Positions 11,314 to 21,191 of a stretch of DNA of 64,000 nucleotides are shown one piece after another; within the stretch, counting starts at the first letter, position 1; every line of letters begins with the position of its first letter. The notes under the pieces are model-generated. The model did not search any database. It had not been told where the DNA came from and saw nothing but the letters and a program-made list of their open reading frames with translations. Origin of the DNA: Actinoplanes derwentensis (lineage in GTDB: Bacteria > Actinomycetota > Actinomycetes > Mycobacteriales > Micromonosporaceae); assembly GCF_900104725.1 (NCBI RefSeq), contig NZ_LT629758.1, positions 9,014,001 to 9,078,000 on the forward strand. The letters are read 5' to 3'. The position numbers and the translations under genes were made by a program.

Positions 11314-11384
11314 TTTGTCGTTTCTTGCGGCCGGGCCGACAATGTCCCGACGGGGCCAGGGCGGCCGTGGGGAGGAGACGCACG

Positions 11385-11924
11385 ATGGCTAGCCCGGAGG
11401 ACCTGCAGGCGGAGGCGCGGGAGGTGCTCGCGCTGCTCGAGCCGCTGGGGCCGGTGACGCCGACCGGCAGCTTCGTCTCGGGGCTGATGGTGTGGCGCGA
11501 CCTGGACCTGATGCTGGCCGGCGGCCCGGACTACGGTCCGGCGGACGTCGTCGCGCTGCTCGGCCGGGTGATCACCGTTCCGGGCCTGACCGGTTTCGCC
11601 TATCACGACGAGCGTGGTGACCGGTCGCCGAGCGGGAAGCCCCGGGACGAGCGGCACCACGTCGTGCTCACCGTGGGGGAGTGGCGGGTCGACGTGTCGA
11701 TCTGGCTGCACGACGACCACACCGACGTCAGCGAGTGGCACCGGGCGCTCCCCGGCCGCCTGACCGACGAAGAGCGGCGGGCGATTCTCGCGGTCAAGAC
11801 GGTCTGGCATCAGCGCCCGGAGTACCCGGACGAGGTCTGCGGTTTCGACATCTGCACCGCGGTGCTGGAGAGCGGAGTCCGCACCGCGGTCGAGTTCGGC
11901 GTCTGGCTGCGCAACCGCCGTTAG
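11385..11924 (+). CDS. Nucleotidyltransferase-like protein (179 aa)
   Basis: This is a small cytoplasmic protein with a pattern reminiscent of the polymerase-beta nucleotidyltransferase fold: TGSFVSGLMVWRDLDLMLAG resembles the GS...D-x-D metal site, with a later acidic strand WRVDVSIWLHDD. The C-terminal helices resemble those of aminoglycoside-nucleotidyltransferase-like proteins. The start at the ATG 11385 follows GGAGG (11371-11375) at 9 nt. It stands alone between the nrdJ terminator and the converging hydrolase gene. The substrate is unknown and the assignment is tentative. A tandem repeat begins at its stop codon. Confidence 0.65.
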   Translation: MASPEDLQAEAREVLALLEPLGPVTPTGSFVSGLMVWRDLDLMLAGGPDYGPADVVALLGRVITVPGLTGFAYHDERGDRSPSGKPRDERHHVVLTVGEWRVDVSIWLHDDHTDVSEWHRALPGRLTDEERRAILAVKTVWHQRPEYPDEVCGFDICTAVLESGVRTAVEFGVWLRNRR

Positions 11925-12029
11925 CGGCTGCCCGGCCAGGAATCCCGTTATCGGCTGCCCGGTCAGGAGCCCTGTTTTGCGGCTGCCCGGCCAGGAACCC
12001 CGTTTAGCGGCTGCCGGCCAGGAACTCGG
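11921..12029. repeat. Four tandem copies of a 27-28 bp unit spanning two gene ends
   Basis: Units begin near 11921, 11948, 11975 and 12003 with the core CGGCTGCCCGGCCAGGAA. The last unit is coding and makes the C-terminus (FLAGSR-stop) of the hydrolase on the minus strand. The others look like duplicated copies of that gene end running to the stop of the converging gene. Confidence 0.85.
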
Positions 12030-12906
12030 TGATCAGGCCGGCCAGTACCGCGGGCTGCTCGATCACCATGGCGTGTGAGGCGTCGGCCAGCGATACCCAA
12101 CGCAGGTGCGGCACCGCCTTGGCCTGCTCGACCAGGTAACGCCGGTGCGCGGCGTACAGTTCGGCGAACGGCTCCTGCTGCGGCAGGTCGCGGGTGGCCA
12201 GGACGACCAGTTGCGGGCAGGTGGTGGCGGCGTAGACCGGGCCCAGGTCGAGCTGGTTCATCTCGGTCCGCAGCTGGGCGGTCAGCCCGGCGGACGGCCG
12301 CAGCGACGTCTCGCCGTCGTTGTGCACCAGGTTTCGGCGGAAGCCTTCGACCCAGACCTTCTCGTTGGCGCCCATGTCCCGGGCCGCCATCTGCTGCTGC
12401 TCCACCAGGTCGGGTAGCTGGTCGGCGGGGATGACCTGGCCGGCGACGGCCTGGACGGCGTCGAAGATCGCGTGCAGCCGGGCCAGCTCGGCGGCGGCCT
12501 TCTCCGGGTCGAGGCCGGGCAGGTGCTCGAGGCGGGTGGGCGGCGGGTTGCCGTCCAGGCTGACCACACCGGGGGAGTCGGGGTGCCGCTGGCCCCAGAG
12601 GGCGGCCAGCATGCCGCCGAGGGAGTGGCCGACCACGGCGGGCCGCTCGATCTCCAGCTGGGCGCAGACGGCGGCCAGGTCGCCGAGGGCGTTGTCCCAC
12701 GTCCAGTCGCCGTCGGCGGACCGGCCGTGCCCGCGCAGGTCGAGGGTGACCACCCGGTGGTGCGGGCGCAGCGCCCGGGCCAGGGTGGTCATCTGGGCGA
12801 GGTTGCCGCCGGCGCCGTGCACGAGCAGGAGCGGTGGCTGGTCGCCACCGAAGTCACGGACCGCGAGCTGCACGGAGCCGGCGTCGATGAGACGGTCGTT
12901 GATCAT
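12004..12906 (-). CDS. Alpha/beta hydrolase (300 aa)
   Basis: This is a typical cytoplasmic alpha/beta hydrolase. An oxyanion-hole region LLLVHGAGGNL precedes the nucleophile elbow GHSLGG with Ser95, and the catalytic His278 lies in DASHAMV. Substrate specificity cannot be told; esterase, lactonase or epoxide-hydrolase-like roles are all possible. The ATG at 12906 overlaps the stop of the upstream HTH gene (ATGA), so the two form a translationally coupled operon. Longer open frame upstream lies inside that gene and is not used. Its 3' end is embedded in a tandem repeat array. Confidence 0.88.
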   Translation of the reverse strand: MINDRLIDAGSVQLAVRDFGGDQPPLLLVHGAGGNLAQMTTLARALRPHHRVVTLDLRGHGRSADGDWTWDNALGDLAAVCAQLEIERPAVVGHSLGGMLAALWGQRHPDSPGVVSLDGNPPPTRLEHLPGLDPEKAAAELARLHAIFDAVQAVAGQVIPADQLPDLVEQQQMAARDMGANEKVWVEGFRRNLVHNDGETSLRPSAGLTAQLRTEMNQLDLGPVYAATTCPQLVVLATRDLPQQEPFAELYAAHRRYLVEQAKAVPHLRWVSLADASHAMVIEQPAVLAGLITEFLAGSR

Positions 12907-13349
12907 TGATTTCCCTCGGTGGGTAGACGGTCCCGGATCGCGGTGACGGGCACGCCCCCGTCCGGGTGCCGGGGCAGCCGGCCGCGGCGGACCAGGTCGT
13001 GCACTGCCTGGCGGGTGATGCCGAGCATCGCGCCGGCGGTGGCATAGGAGACGGCTTGGGCGTACGGGTGGCCGGCTCGCCGGAGCACGATCTGCCCGAA
13101 CGGGCTGCGCCACCAGTCGGCCGGCGGGTTGAACGGCTGATCGCCGGAGTGGAGCGTGCCGATCAGCCGGGCGATCAGGTGGACCGCTGCGGTGTCGTCG
13201 TCGCCGGTCAGCACCCGGGCCCACTCGCCGGCCCGCACCCGCAGCAGGTCACGCATCGCGCCGACCGGCTGATCGTCCTGCAGCAGGATCTCCAGCGGGT
13301 CGAGCAGGCGGCTGTCGAGCATGCTCATGAGCTGCCCGGTCAGGTCCAC
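12903..13349 (-). CDS. Helix-turn-helix DNA-binding regulator (148 aa)
   Basis: The C-terminal part carries a clear HTH of the excisionase/MerR-like type (ATAGAMLGITRQAVHDLVRRGRLPRHPDG), preceded by about 95 residues with no recognised domain. It starts at the GTG at 13349 with no ribosome site. A TTGACA-18-CAGGAT promoter ends 6 nt before the GTG, so the message is probably leaderless. A perfect 13-bp inverted repeat overlaps this promoter and is the likely autoregulatory operator. It is coupled by ATGA overlap to the hydrolase gene, which it presumably controls. The effector is unknown. Confidence 0.8.
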   Translation of the reverse strand: MDLTGQLMSMLDSRLLDPLEILLQDDQPVGAMRDLLRVRAGEWARVLTGDDDTAAVHLIARLIGTLHSGDQPFNPPADWWRSPFGQIVLRRAGHPYAQAVSYATAGAMLGITRQAVHDLVRRGRLPRHPDGGVPVTAIRDRLPTEGNQ

Positions 13350-13355
13350 ACAGCA

Positions 13356-13393
13356 ATCCTGGCGCTACTTGACGGCGACTGTCAAGTAGCGCC
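13356..13393 (-). promoter_or_regulatory. HTH-gene promoter overlapped by a 13-bp perfect inverted repeat
   Basis: GGCGCTACTTGAC (13361-13373) and GTCAAGTAGCGCC (13381-13393) are exact inverse copies 7 nt apart. On the minus strand TTGACA (13385-13380) and CAGGAT (13361-13356) form a promoter with an 18-nt spacer inside the repeat. It is probably bound by the HTH protein encoded just downstream. Confidence 0.75.
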
Positions 13394-13444
13394 CGAACGG
13401 CCGGGACAGTACGGTGTGTGCGCCCGCCCCGGGGAGGATCAAGA

Positions 13445-14008
13445 GTGCCTACGCGTCTGGCCGTGCTCGGCGCGGTCGTCATGCTGTTCGCCGTGTCCGG
13501 CTGCACAGCTGACAACGAGACCGCCGCCATCGTCGAACCCGCTCCGTCGGAGTCGGCCGTCGAGATTCCCGCCGCCGCGGCCGGCGGCGCCTGCATCCTG
13601 TGGGACTACGACCTGATCCAGCAGACGGTCGGCATCCGCTTCGAGGTGGCCGCCTCCGACCAGGTCGACGACACGTCGAGCTGCGTGGTGCAGAAGACCG
13701 ATGAGCCCTGGCCCGACCTGTCGCTGTCCGTGGTCGAGACGACCAAGGCGAACGCCGAGGTCTTCCTGGAGGAGCGGATGCCGGCGAAAGCGGCGAAGCT
13801 CAAGGGGCTGGGCCGCGCCGGGTACCGCGCTTACGGCCAGCCCGCCGGCGAGCACGGGATCAGCACCGAGATCGGCTGGCTCAGCGAGGCCAAGCAGCTC
13901 CAGACGCTCCGCCTCACCTTCCCGAAGGGGACCCCCGCGGCTGAGGTGAAGAAGTTCGACGCCGGACTGCTCGACCTCGCCAAAGCGCTGAGCACCACCA
14001 ACGGCTAG
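13445..14008 (+). CDS. Secreted lipoprotein of unknown function (187 aa)
   Basis: The N-terminus is a lipoprotein signal: hydrophobic LAVLGAVVMLFA, then a VSGC lipobox with Cys20 as the acylated residue. The mature part is acidic, with a linker rich in Pro/Ser/Ala/Glu and a domain of about 150 residues containing two cysteines (GGACILWDYD and SSCVVQK) that could form a disulfide. It resembles DUF3558-like actinobacterial lipoproteins only in general layout. The GTG at 13445 is selected because GGAGG (13433-13437) is 7 nt upstream. It is divergent from the HTH gene and converges on ideR. The role is unknown. Confidence 0.8.
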   Translation: MPTRLAVLGAVVMLFAVSGCTADNETAAIVEPAPSESAVEIPAAAAGGACILWDYDLIQQTVGIRFEVAASDQVDDTSSCVVQKTDEPWPDLSLSVVETTKANAEVFLEERMPAKAAKLKGLGRAGYRAYGQPAGEHGISTEIGWLSEAKQLQTLRLTFPKGTPAAEVKKFDAGLLDLAKALSTTNG

Positions 14009-14011
14009 CGG

Positions 14012-14698
14012 CTAACGGGCCGCCACGAAGACGCGGGACGCGACCTCACGCGGCAGGCGGATCTTGTCGCCGGCCGAACCGTCGATGGTCACCCCGTCGC
14101 GCTCCTGAGCCACCGTCACCGTCGTGCCCGGGTTGATGCCGGCCGCGTGCAGCTGGCGCAGCACGTCGGAGTTGGACTGCACGCTCTCGCAGATGCGGCG
14201 GATGACGACACTGCCGGTCAGCCCCGGGAAGGCCAGATTGCGCTCGCCCTGGGTGAGGATCTCGGAGGTGTCGTCGGGGGCGCCGAGGTGTTCGAGGCCG
14301 GGGATCGGGTTCCCGTACGGCGAACGGGTCGGCTTGTTCAGCAGCTCGTAGACGCGTTTCTCGACGGCGTCGCTCATCACGTGCTCCCAGCGGCAGGCCT
14401 CCTCGTGGGCCTCCTCGTAGGGCATCCCGATGACGTTGACGAGCAGCAGCTCGGCGAGACGGTGTTTACGCATGACGCCGACGGCGGTGTCACGGCCCAG
14501 GTCGGTGAGCACGAGGTGGCGGTCGCCCTCGACGGTCAGCAGACCGTCCCGCTCCATGCGGGCCACGGTCTGGCTCACCGTGGGGCCGCTCTGGTGCAGG
14601 CGCTCAGCGATCCGGGCGCGAAGCGCGGGAACGCCCTCTTCCTCGAGCTCCAGGATGGTGCGAAGGTACATCTCGGTGGTGTCGACGAGATCGTTCAC
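14012..14698 (-). CDS. ideR: Iron-dependent repressor IdeR/DtxR (228 aa)
   Basis: This metal-activated repressor controls iron uptake and storage genes. The N-terminal HTH (RARIAERLHQSGPTVSQTV) and the whole metal-binding set of IdeR are in register: M10, H79, E83, H98, C102, E105 and H106 (ACRWEHVMSD). A C-terminal SH3-like domain (from about residue 150) completes the 228-residue length, close to mycobacterial IdeR (230). Cysteine at 102 argues for an iron sensor over the manganese regulator MntR. It is divergent from acuC with about 150 nt between them. The position close to sigB matches the mycobacterial order sigB-ideR. Confidence 0.95.
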   Translation of the reverse strand: MNDLVDTTEMYLRTILELEEEGVPALRARIAERLHQSGPTVSQTVARMERDGLLTVEGDRHLVLTDLGRDTAVGVMRKHRLAELLLVNVIGMPYEEAHEEACRWEHVMSDAVEKRVYELLNKPTRSPYGNPIPGLEHLGAPDDTSEILTQGERNLAFPGLTGSVVIRRICESVQSNSDVLRQLHAAGINPGTTVTVAQERDGVTIDGSAGDKIRLPREVASRVFVAAR

Positions 14699-14851
14699 GA
14701 TGTGGTCCTCCCAGCAGCGATAATACCGCGTTGCGTTGGGCTGACCTCCGCCCTGGACAAGTGCCTGAAGACCCTACCCGACGCCGGAACACGTGTGCTA
14801 ACGGCACATCGTCCCCTCCGGGGGACGGAACCACGTGGGAGCATGGCTCGC

Positions 14852-16033
14852 ATGGCGGACGACACGACAGCGGTGGTCTGGGACAGCACCCTGCTGGACT
14901 ACGACATGGGTGATCATCCCCTCAACCCGGTGCGTGTCGAGTTGACCATGGCACTCGCCCGCGAACTCGGTGTTCTGGACCGCCCCGGCGTTCAGATGAT
15001 CACTCCGGTCGAGGCGAGTGAGATCGATCTCACCCGAGTGCACCGCGCCGACTATCTGGACGCCGTCCGGCTGGCCCCGATCGACCCGTTCTTCACCGGC
15101 TGGGGCCTGAACACCCCGGACAATCCGGTCTTCGACGACATGCACCGGGCCTCCGCCCGGATCTGCGGCGCCACCCTGGCCGCCGCGCGGGCGGTGTGGC
15201 ACGGGGTGTCCCGGCGCGCGGTCAACGTGGCCGGCGGCCTGCACCACGCGATGCCGGCCCGGGCCGCCGGTTTCTGCGTCTACAACGACCCCGCCGTGGC
15301 GATCGCCTGGCTGCTGGAGAACGGCGCCCAGCGGGTCGCCTACATCGACGTCGACGTGCATCACGGCGACGGGGTGCAGACCGTCTTCTACGACGACCCG
15401 CGGGTGCTCACGGTGAGCCTGCACGAGACGCCCCTGGCACTCTTTCCGGGCACCGGTTTCGCCGACGAGACCGGCGGGCCGGGGGCCGAGGGCACCGCCG
15501 TCAACGTGCCGCTGCCACCGGGCACCGGTGACGACGGCTGGCTGCGGGCCTTCCACGCGGTCGTCCCGTCGGTGGTCCGCGCCTTCGCCCCGGAGATCAT
15601 CATCAGTCAGTGCGGCGCCGACACGCACCGTCTCGACCCGCTCGCCGACCTGCGCCTGTCGGTGGACGGCCAGCGGGCCGCCTACATCGCGATGCGCGCC
15701 CTGGCCGACGAGATCTGCGACGGCCGCTGGGTGGCCACCGGCGGCGGCGGGTACGCCTTGGTCGAGGTGGTGCCACGGGCGTGGACCCACCTGCTGGCGG
15801 TCGCCACCGGTGAACCGCTCGACCCGGCGACACGCGTTCCCGACCAGTGGCGCTCGCTGGCCGCCGCGCGCCGTCCGGGGGCTACGATTCCGGAGGCGAT
15901 GACGGACGGGACCGAACCCTCGGTCTCGCCGTGGCCGGGGACCAGTGAGGACCCGATCGACCGGGCCGTCCTCGCCACCCGCACGGCGGTCTTCCCGCTG
16001 CACGGCCTGGACCCGCACGATCCCCGGGACTGA
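14852..16033 (+). CDS. acuC: AcuC-type lysine deacetylase (393 aa)
   Basis: AcuC is a zinc-dependent class I HDAC-like enzyme that removes acetyl groups from proteins, classically acetyl-CoA synthetase. Visible motifs are the His pair H131-H132 (GGLHHAMP), the zinc ligands D166/D168 and H170 (YIDVDVHHGDG), and the GGGGY loop. GGGAG lies 10 nt before the ATG at 14852. An ATG at 14843 adds three residues but sits too close to that site. It is followed one base later by an acetyltransferase-synthetase fusion gene, making an acetylation/deacetylation pair. It is divergent from ideR. Confidence 0.93.
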   Translation: MADDTTAVVWDSTLLDYDMGDHPLNPVRVELTMALARELGVLDRPGVQMITPVEASEIDLTRVHRADYLDAVRLAPIDPFFTGWGLNTPDNPVFDDMHRASARICGATLAAARAVWHGVSRRAVNVAGGLHHAMPARAAGFCVYNDPAVAIAWLLENGAQRVAYIDVDVHHGDGVQTVFYDDPRVLTVSLHETPLALFPGTGFADETGGPGAEGTAVNVPLPPGTGDDGWLRAFHAVVPSVVRAFAPEIIISQCGADTHRLDPLADLRLSVDGQRAAYIAMRALADEICDGRWVATGGGGYALVEVVPRAWTHLLAVATGEPLDPATRVPDQWRSLAAARRPGATIPEAMTDGTEPSVSPWPGTSEDPIDRAVLATRTAVFPLHGLDPHDPRD

Positions 16034-16034
16034 C

Positions 16035-18593
16035 ATGACCGAGCGCAGCGCGGACGTCCTCCTCTCCGACGGCACCGCCGTCCACCTGCGCCGGATCCGG
16101 CCGGAGGACGCGCCGGCCATCGTGGACTTCCACTCCCGGATGAGCGACCGCACCCGGTACCTGCGTTACTTCTCGCCCTATCCGCGCATTCCGGAACGCG
16201 ACCTGCAGCGCTTCGTCAACGTCGATCACCATGACCGCGAGGCGTTCGTGACCCTGGCCGACGGCCGGATCACCTCGGTCGGCCGGTACGAGCGGCTCGG
16301 CCCCGACTCGCCGGAGGCCGAGGTGGCGTTCGTGGTCGAGGACGCGCAGCAGGGCCGGGGCATCGGCTCGGTGCTGCTGGAGCATCTGGCCGACGCGGCC
16401 CGCCAGCACGGCATCACCCGGTTCGTCGCCGAGGTGCTCCCGGAGAACAACGGCATGCTGCGGGTCTTCGGCGACACCGGCTACCAGGTGCAACGGCGCT
16501 ACGCCGACGGCGTGGTCCACCTGAGTTTCCCGATCCAGCCGACCGAGAAGTCCCGTGAGGTGCAGGAGTCCCGCGAGCACCTCACCGAGAGCCGGTCGAT
16601 CGCCCGGCTGCTGGCCCCGCGGGGCATCGCGATCTACGGCGTCAGTGCCACCGGGCACGGCATCGGCGCCCTGATGCTGGGCAACCTGCGCGACGGCGGA
16701 TACACCGGCGAGCTGGTGCCGGTGCATCCCACCGCGGAGACGGTGGCCGGGCTCCGGGCGTACCCCAGCGCCTCGGACGCCGGTGTCCCGATCGACCTGG
16801 CCCTGATCGCGGTGCCGGCCGACCGCGTCCCGGAAGCCGGCCGGGATGCGGCCCGGGCCGGGGCGGGCGGCGGTGTGGTGGTCTCGGCGGGTTTCGCCGA
16901 GACCGGCCCGCAGGGCGCCGAACAGCAGCGCAGCCTGGTGGAGGCGGCCCGGGCGGCGGGCTTGCGGGTGATCGGGCCGAGCAGTTTCGGCATCGCCAAC
17001 ACCGACCCGGCGGTACGGCTGAACGCCACGCTCTCGCCCCGGCTGCCGACGGCCGGGCGGGTCGGCTTCTTCAGTCAGAGCGGCGCTCTCGGGGTGGCGC
17101 TGCTGGCCGAGGCGGACCGTCGCGGGCTGGGCCTGTCGAGTTTCGTGTCGGCCGGCAACCGGGCCGACGTCTCCGGCAACGACCTGCTGCAGTACTGGCA
17201 GGACGATCCCGGCACCGACGTGGTGCTGCTCTACCTGGAGACCTTCGGTAACCCGCGCAAGTTCGCCCGGCTGGCCCGCCGGATCAGCCGGGTCAAACCG
17301 GTGGTGGCGGTGGCCTCGGCGACCCGTCCGCCCGGCTTGGCCGGCGATTCCCCGGGCCCGGACGCGAACTCGGTGACCGCCCTGTTCGCCCGGTCCGGGG
17401 TGATCCGGGTGGACACCGTCCAGGAACTCTTCGACGTGGGCATGCTGCTGGCCCATCAGCCGCTGCCGGCCGGCCGGCGGGTCGCCGTGGTGGGCAACTC
17501 GTCGGCGCTGGCCGAATTGGCGGTGGTCGCCTGCCGGGCCGCCGGGCTGGTGGTGGCCGATGGTTATCCGCTGGACACCGGCCCGGAGGCGGGCGCCCAC
17601 GATCTGGCCGACGCGCTGGCCGACGCCGCCGTCGACGACGCGGTGGACGCGCTGGTGGTGGTCTTCGCCCCGCCGATGCCGGGCCGGCACGCCGACGAGG
17701 ACGCGGACTTCGCGGCCGCGCTGGCGAGTGTGGCGCTGGCCGGGGAGAAACCGACCGTCGCGACGATGGTCTTCGGCCAGGCACCGCCCCGGGTGCCGGC
17801 CTACCCCTCGGTCGAGGAGGCGGTTCGCGCACTGTCCCGGGTGGTGGGTTACGCCGACTGGCTGCGCCGGCCGCCGGGGGTGCTGCCGGTCCTGTCCGGG
17901 GTGGATCCGGTCGCGGCGGAGGCGGCGGTGGCAGCCGAATCGCCGACCGGGCTGCTCGCGGCGTACGACATCGCGGTGGTGCCGTCCACGCTGGCGGCGA
18001 GCGCCGACGAGGCGGTCGCGGCGGCGGCCGAGCTGGGCTATCCGGTGGCGATCAAAGCGGCGGGCGGTGCGTTGCGGCACCGGATCGACCTCGGCGCGGT
18101 GCGCCTCGCGGTCGGGACCGAACAGGGCGTACGTACGGCGTACCGCGAACTGGCCGGGGAGTTCGGCCCGGACGTCCTGGTGCAGACCATGGTCGCGCCC
18201 GGGGTGGCCTGCACGGTCGAGATCGTGGAGGACCCGGCGTTCGGCCCGGTGGTCGGGTTCGGGCTGGGTGGTGTCGCCAGTGAGCTGCTCGGTGATCTGG
18301 CCTGGCGGGCCGCGCCGCTGACCGACCGGGCCGCCGAGGCCCTGGTCGACGAGCCACGGGCGGCCCCGTTGCTGCACGGCTACCGTGGTTCCACCCCGGT
18401 CGACCGGGCCGCCCTGGCCGACCTGCTGCTGCGGGTGGGCCGGCTGGCCGACGAGCACCCGCGGGTCCGGTCGCTGACTCTCAACCCGGTGCTGGCCCGT
18501 CCGGACGGCTGGTCGGTGCTGCACGCCGCGGTCGAGTTCGGCGACCCGGGGGCCCGGCCGGACACCGGCCCCCGGAGGTTACGGAGCGTCTGA
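16035..18593 (+). CDS. GNAT acetyltransferase fused to NDP-forming acyl-CoA synthetase (Pat/PatZ-like, 852 aa)
   Basis: This is a protein lysine acetyltransferase of the Pat/Pka family. The GNAT domain is N-terminal (about residues 1-165, acetyl-CoA loop QQGRGIGSVLLEHL), followed by the NDP-forming acyl-CoA synthetase region (about 190-640: CoA-binding IYGVSATGHGIG, ligase QSGALGVALL) and an ATP-grasp part (about 640-850). In E. coli and Salmonella PatZ the GNAT is C-terminal, so this is the reversed, actinobacterial order. The synthetase part is usually non-catalytic and regulatory. It starts one base after the acuC stop, so the modifying enzyme and its eraser are co-expressed. Acetyl-CoA synthetase is the likely target (inferred). 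Confidence 0.9.
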   Translation: MTERSADVLLSDGTAVHLRRIRPEDAPAIVDFHSRMSDRTRYLRYFSPYPRIPERDLQRFVNVDHHDREAFVTLADGRITSVGRYERLGPDSPEAEVAFVVEDAQQGRGIGSVLLEHLADAARQHGITRFVAEVLPENNGMLRVFGDTGYQVQRRYADGVVHLSFPIQPTEKSREVQESREHLTESRSIARLLAPRGIAIYGVSATGHGIGALMLGNLRDGGYTGELVPVHPTAETVAGLRAYPSASDAGVPIDLALIAVPADRVPEAGRDAARAGAGGGVVVSAGFAETGPQGAEQQRSLVEAARAAGLRVIGPSSFGIANTDPAVRLNATLSPRLPTAGRVGFFSQSGALGVALLAEADRRGLGLSSFVSAGNRADVSGNDLLQYWQDDPGTDVVLLYLETFGNPRKFARLARRISRVKPVVAVASATRPPGLAGDSPGPDANSVTALFARSGVIRVDTVQELFDVGMLLAHQPLPAGRRVAVVGNSSALAELAVVACRAAGLVVADGYPLDTGPEAGAHDLADALADAAVDDAVDALVVVFAPPMPGRHADEDADFAAALASVALAGEKPTVATMVFGQAPPRVPAYPSVEEAVRALSRVVGYADWLRRPPGVLPVLSGVDPVAAEAAVAAESPTGLLAAYDIAVVPSTLAASADEAVAAAAELGYPVAIKAAGGALRHRIDLGAVRLAVGTEQGVRTAYRELAGEFGPDVLVQTMVAPGVACTVEIVEDPAFGPVVGFGLGGVASELLGDLAWRAAPLTDRAAEALVDEPRAAPLLHGYRGSTPVDRAALADLLLRVGRLADEHPRVRSLTLNPVLARPDGWSVLHAAVEFGDPGARPDTGPRRLRSV

Positions 18594-18596
18594 GGG

Positions 18597-19601
<1,005 letters not shown>

Positions 19602-19824
19602 TTCGAGTCCCCTCCCCCGCGATAACGTCTCGTGCGTGCCAGCCGCTTCGTGCCGGTGTGAGGGCAAGCTTCGTCCGAGGCGCGTTAAGCGGAGGTGAGG
19701 CCAGCGTCCAGGTGGCATGAATCAGGGAGAACCCTGACGTCGCCAAGCCGACAAGCCGGACTTGCGTCACCGTGAGTGCTTGCCGGGAATCGATATCGTG
19801 TTCAGCCTTACGAAGGGGAGCAGC

Positions 19825-20609
19825 GTGGTCTTCAAGCGAATGATGCAAGCGCTCGGCGTCGGCGGACCCTCGGTCGACACCGTGCTCACCAATCCGAACA
19901 CCTATCCAGGTGGTTTTCTGGAGGGTCAGGTCCACGTGGTGGGCGGTGACCACGCCGTCGACATCGAGTACGTGGCGATCGCCCTGACCACCCGGGTCGA
20001 GGTGGAGAGTGGTGACAGCGAGTACCAGACGAACCAGGAGTTCCACCGGCAGCGGCTGACCGGCTCGTTCAAGCTGGAGCAGGGCGCCCGTCACGACGTC
20101 CCGTTCCGCTTCGAGGTGCCCTGGCAGACCCCGATCACCGAGGTGTACGGGCAGCACCTGACCGGTATGACGATGGGTCTCGCCACCGAGTTGGAGGTGG
20201 CCCGAGCCGTCGACAAGTCCGACCTGGACACGGTGGCCGTGCACCCGCTGCCGGCTCAGGAACGGATCCTCAACGCGTTGCTGCAGATCGGTTTCCGGTT
20301 CAGCCGGGCCGATGTCGAGCAGGGCCGGGTCTACGGTGTGGAGCAGCATCTGCCGTTCTACCAGGAGATCGAGTTCTACCCGCCGGGGCAGTACGCGAGC
20401 GGCATCAACCAGCTGGAGCTGACCTTCCTGCCGACTCCGCAGAAGCTGCAGGTGATCCTGGAACTGGACAAGCGCGGCGGGGTCTTCACCGAGGGGCACG
20501 ACGCGTTCGGCAGTTTCGACATCGACTACGCGACCGCCGACCAGATCGACTGGGTGGCCCGGCTCGACCAGTGGCTGCGCCAGTCGGCCCAGCGGCGGGG
20601 CCTGTTCTT

Positions 20610-20613
<4 letters not shown>
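19825..20613 (+). CDS. spo0M: SpoOM family arrestin-like protein (262 aa)
   Basis: The protein is a Spo0M homologue. In Bacillus it modulates sporulation and cell-cycle control and has an arrestin-like N-domain. Family motifs include [46 protein letters not shown] and the C-terminal [12 protein letters not shown]. There are no membrane segments. The GTG at 19825 (GGGGAG 4 nt upstream) is the likely start and a TATCGT -10-like element lies about 30 nt upstream; in-frame sequence before it is not conserved. Its last four bases overlap the converging dtd gene. A sporulation role is plausible in a sporangium-forming actinomycete but is not shown here. Confidence 0.9.
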
Positions 20614-21029
<416 letters not shown>

Positions 21030-21191
21030 GCGCCGACGGTAGCCCATCGATTTTCCCGGATTCCGCCTCTCGGGTGAACGGCCCGGTGCCAGGATTTGCC
21101 TGGTCGGCGGGGCTGTGGAGGCGTGCTCCCAATCTTGGCGGCCCGACCCCCGCGCGCACCGGATCAACCGGACCCAGATGGGAGACCACCC

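Noticed and set aside
15882..18524. 880-codon open frame on the minus strand opposite acuC and the acetyltransferase gene
   Set aside because: It has the His/Arg/Gly/Pro-rich composition typical of antisense frames in high-GC DNA, no family motif, and lies fully opposite two well-supported genes.
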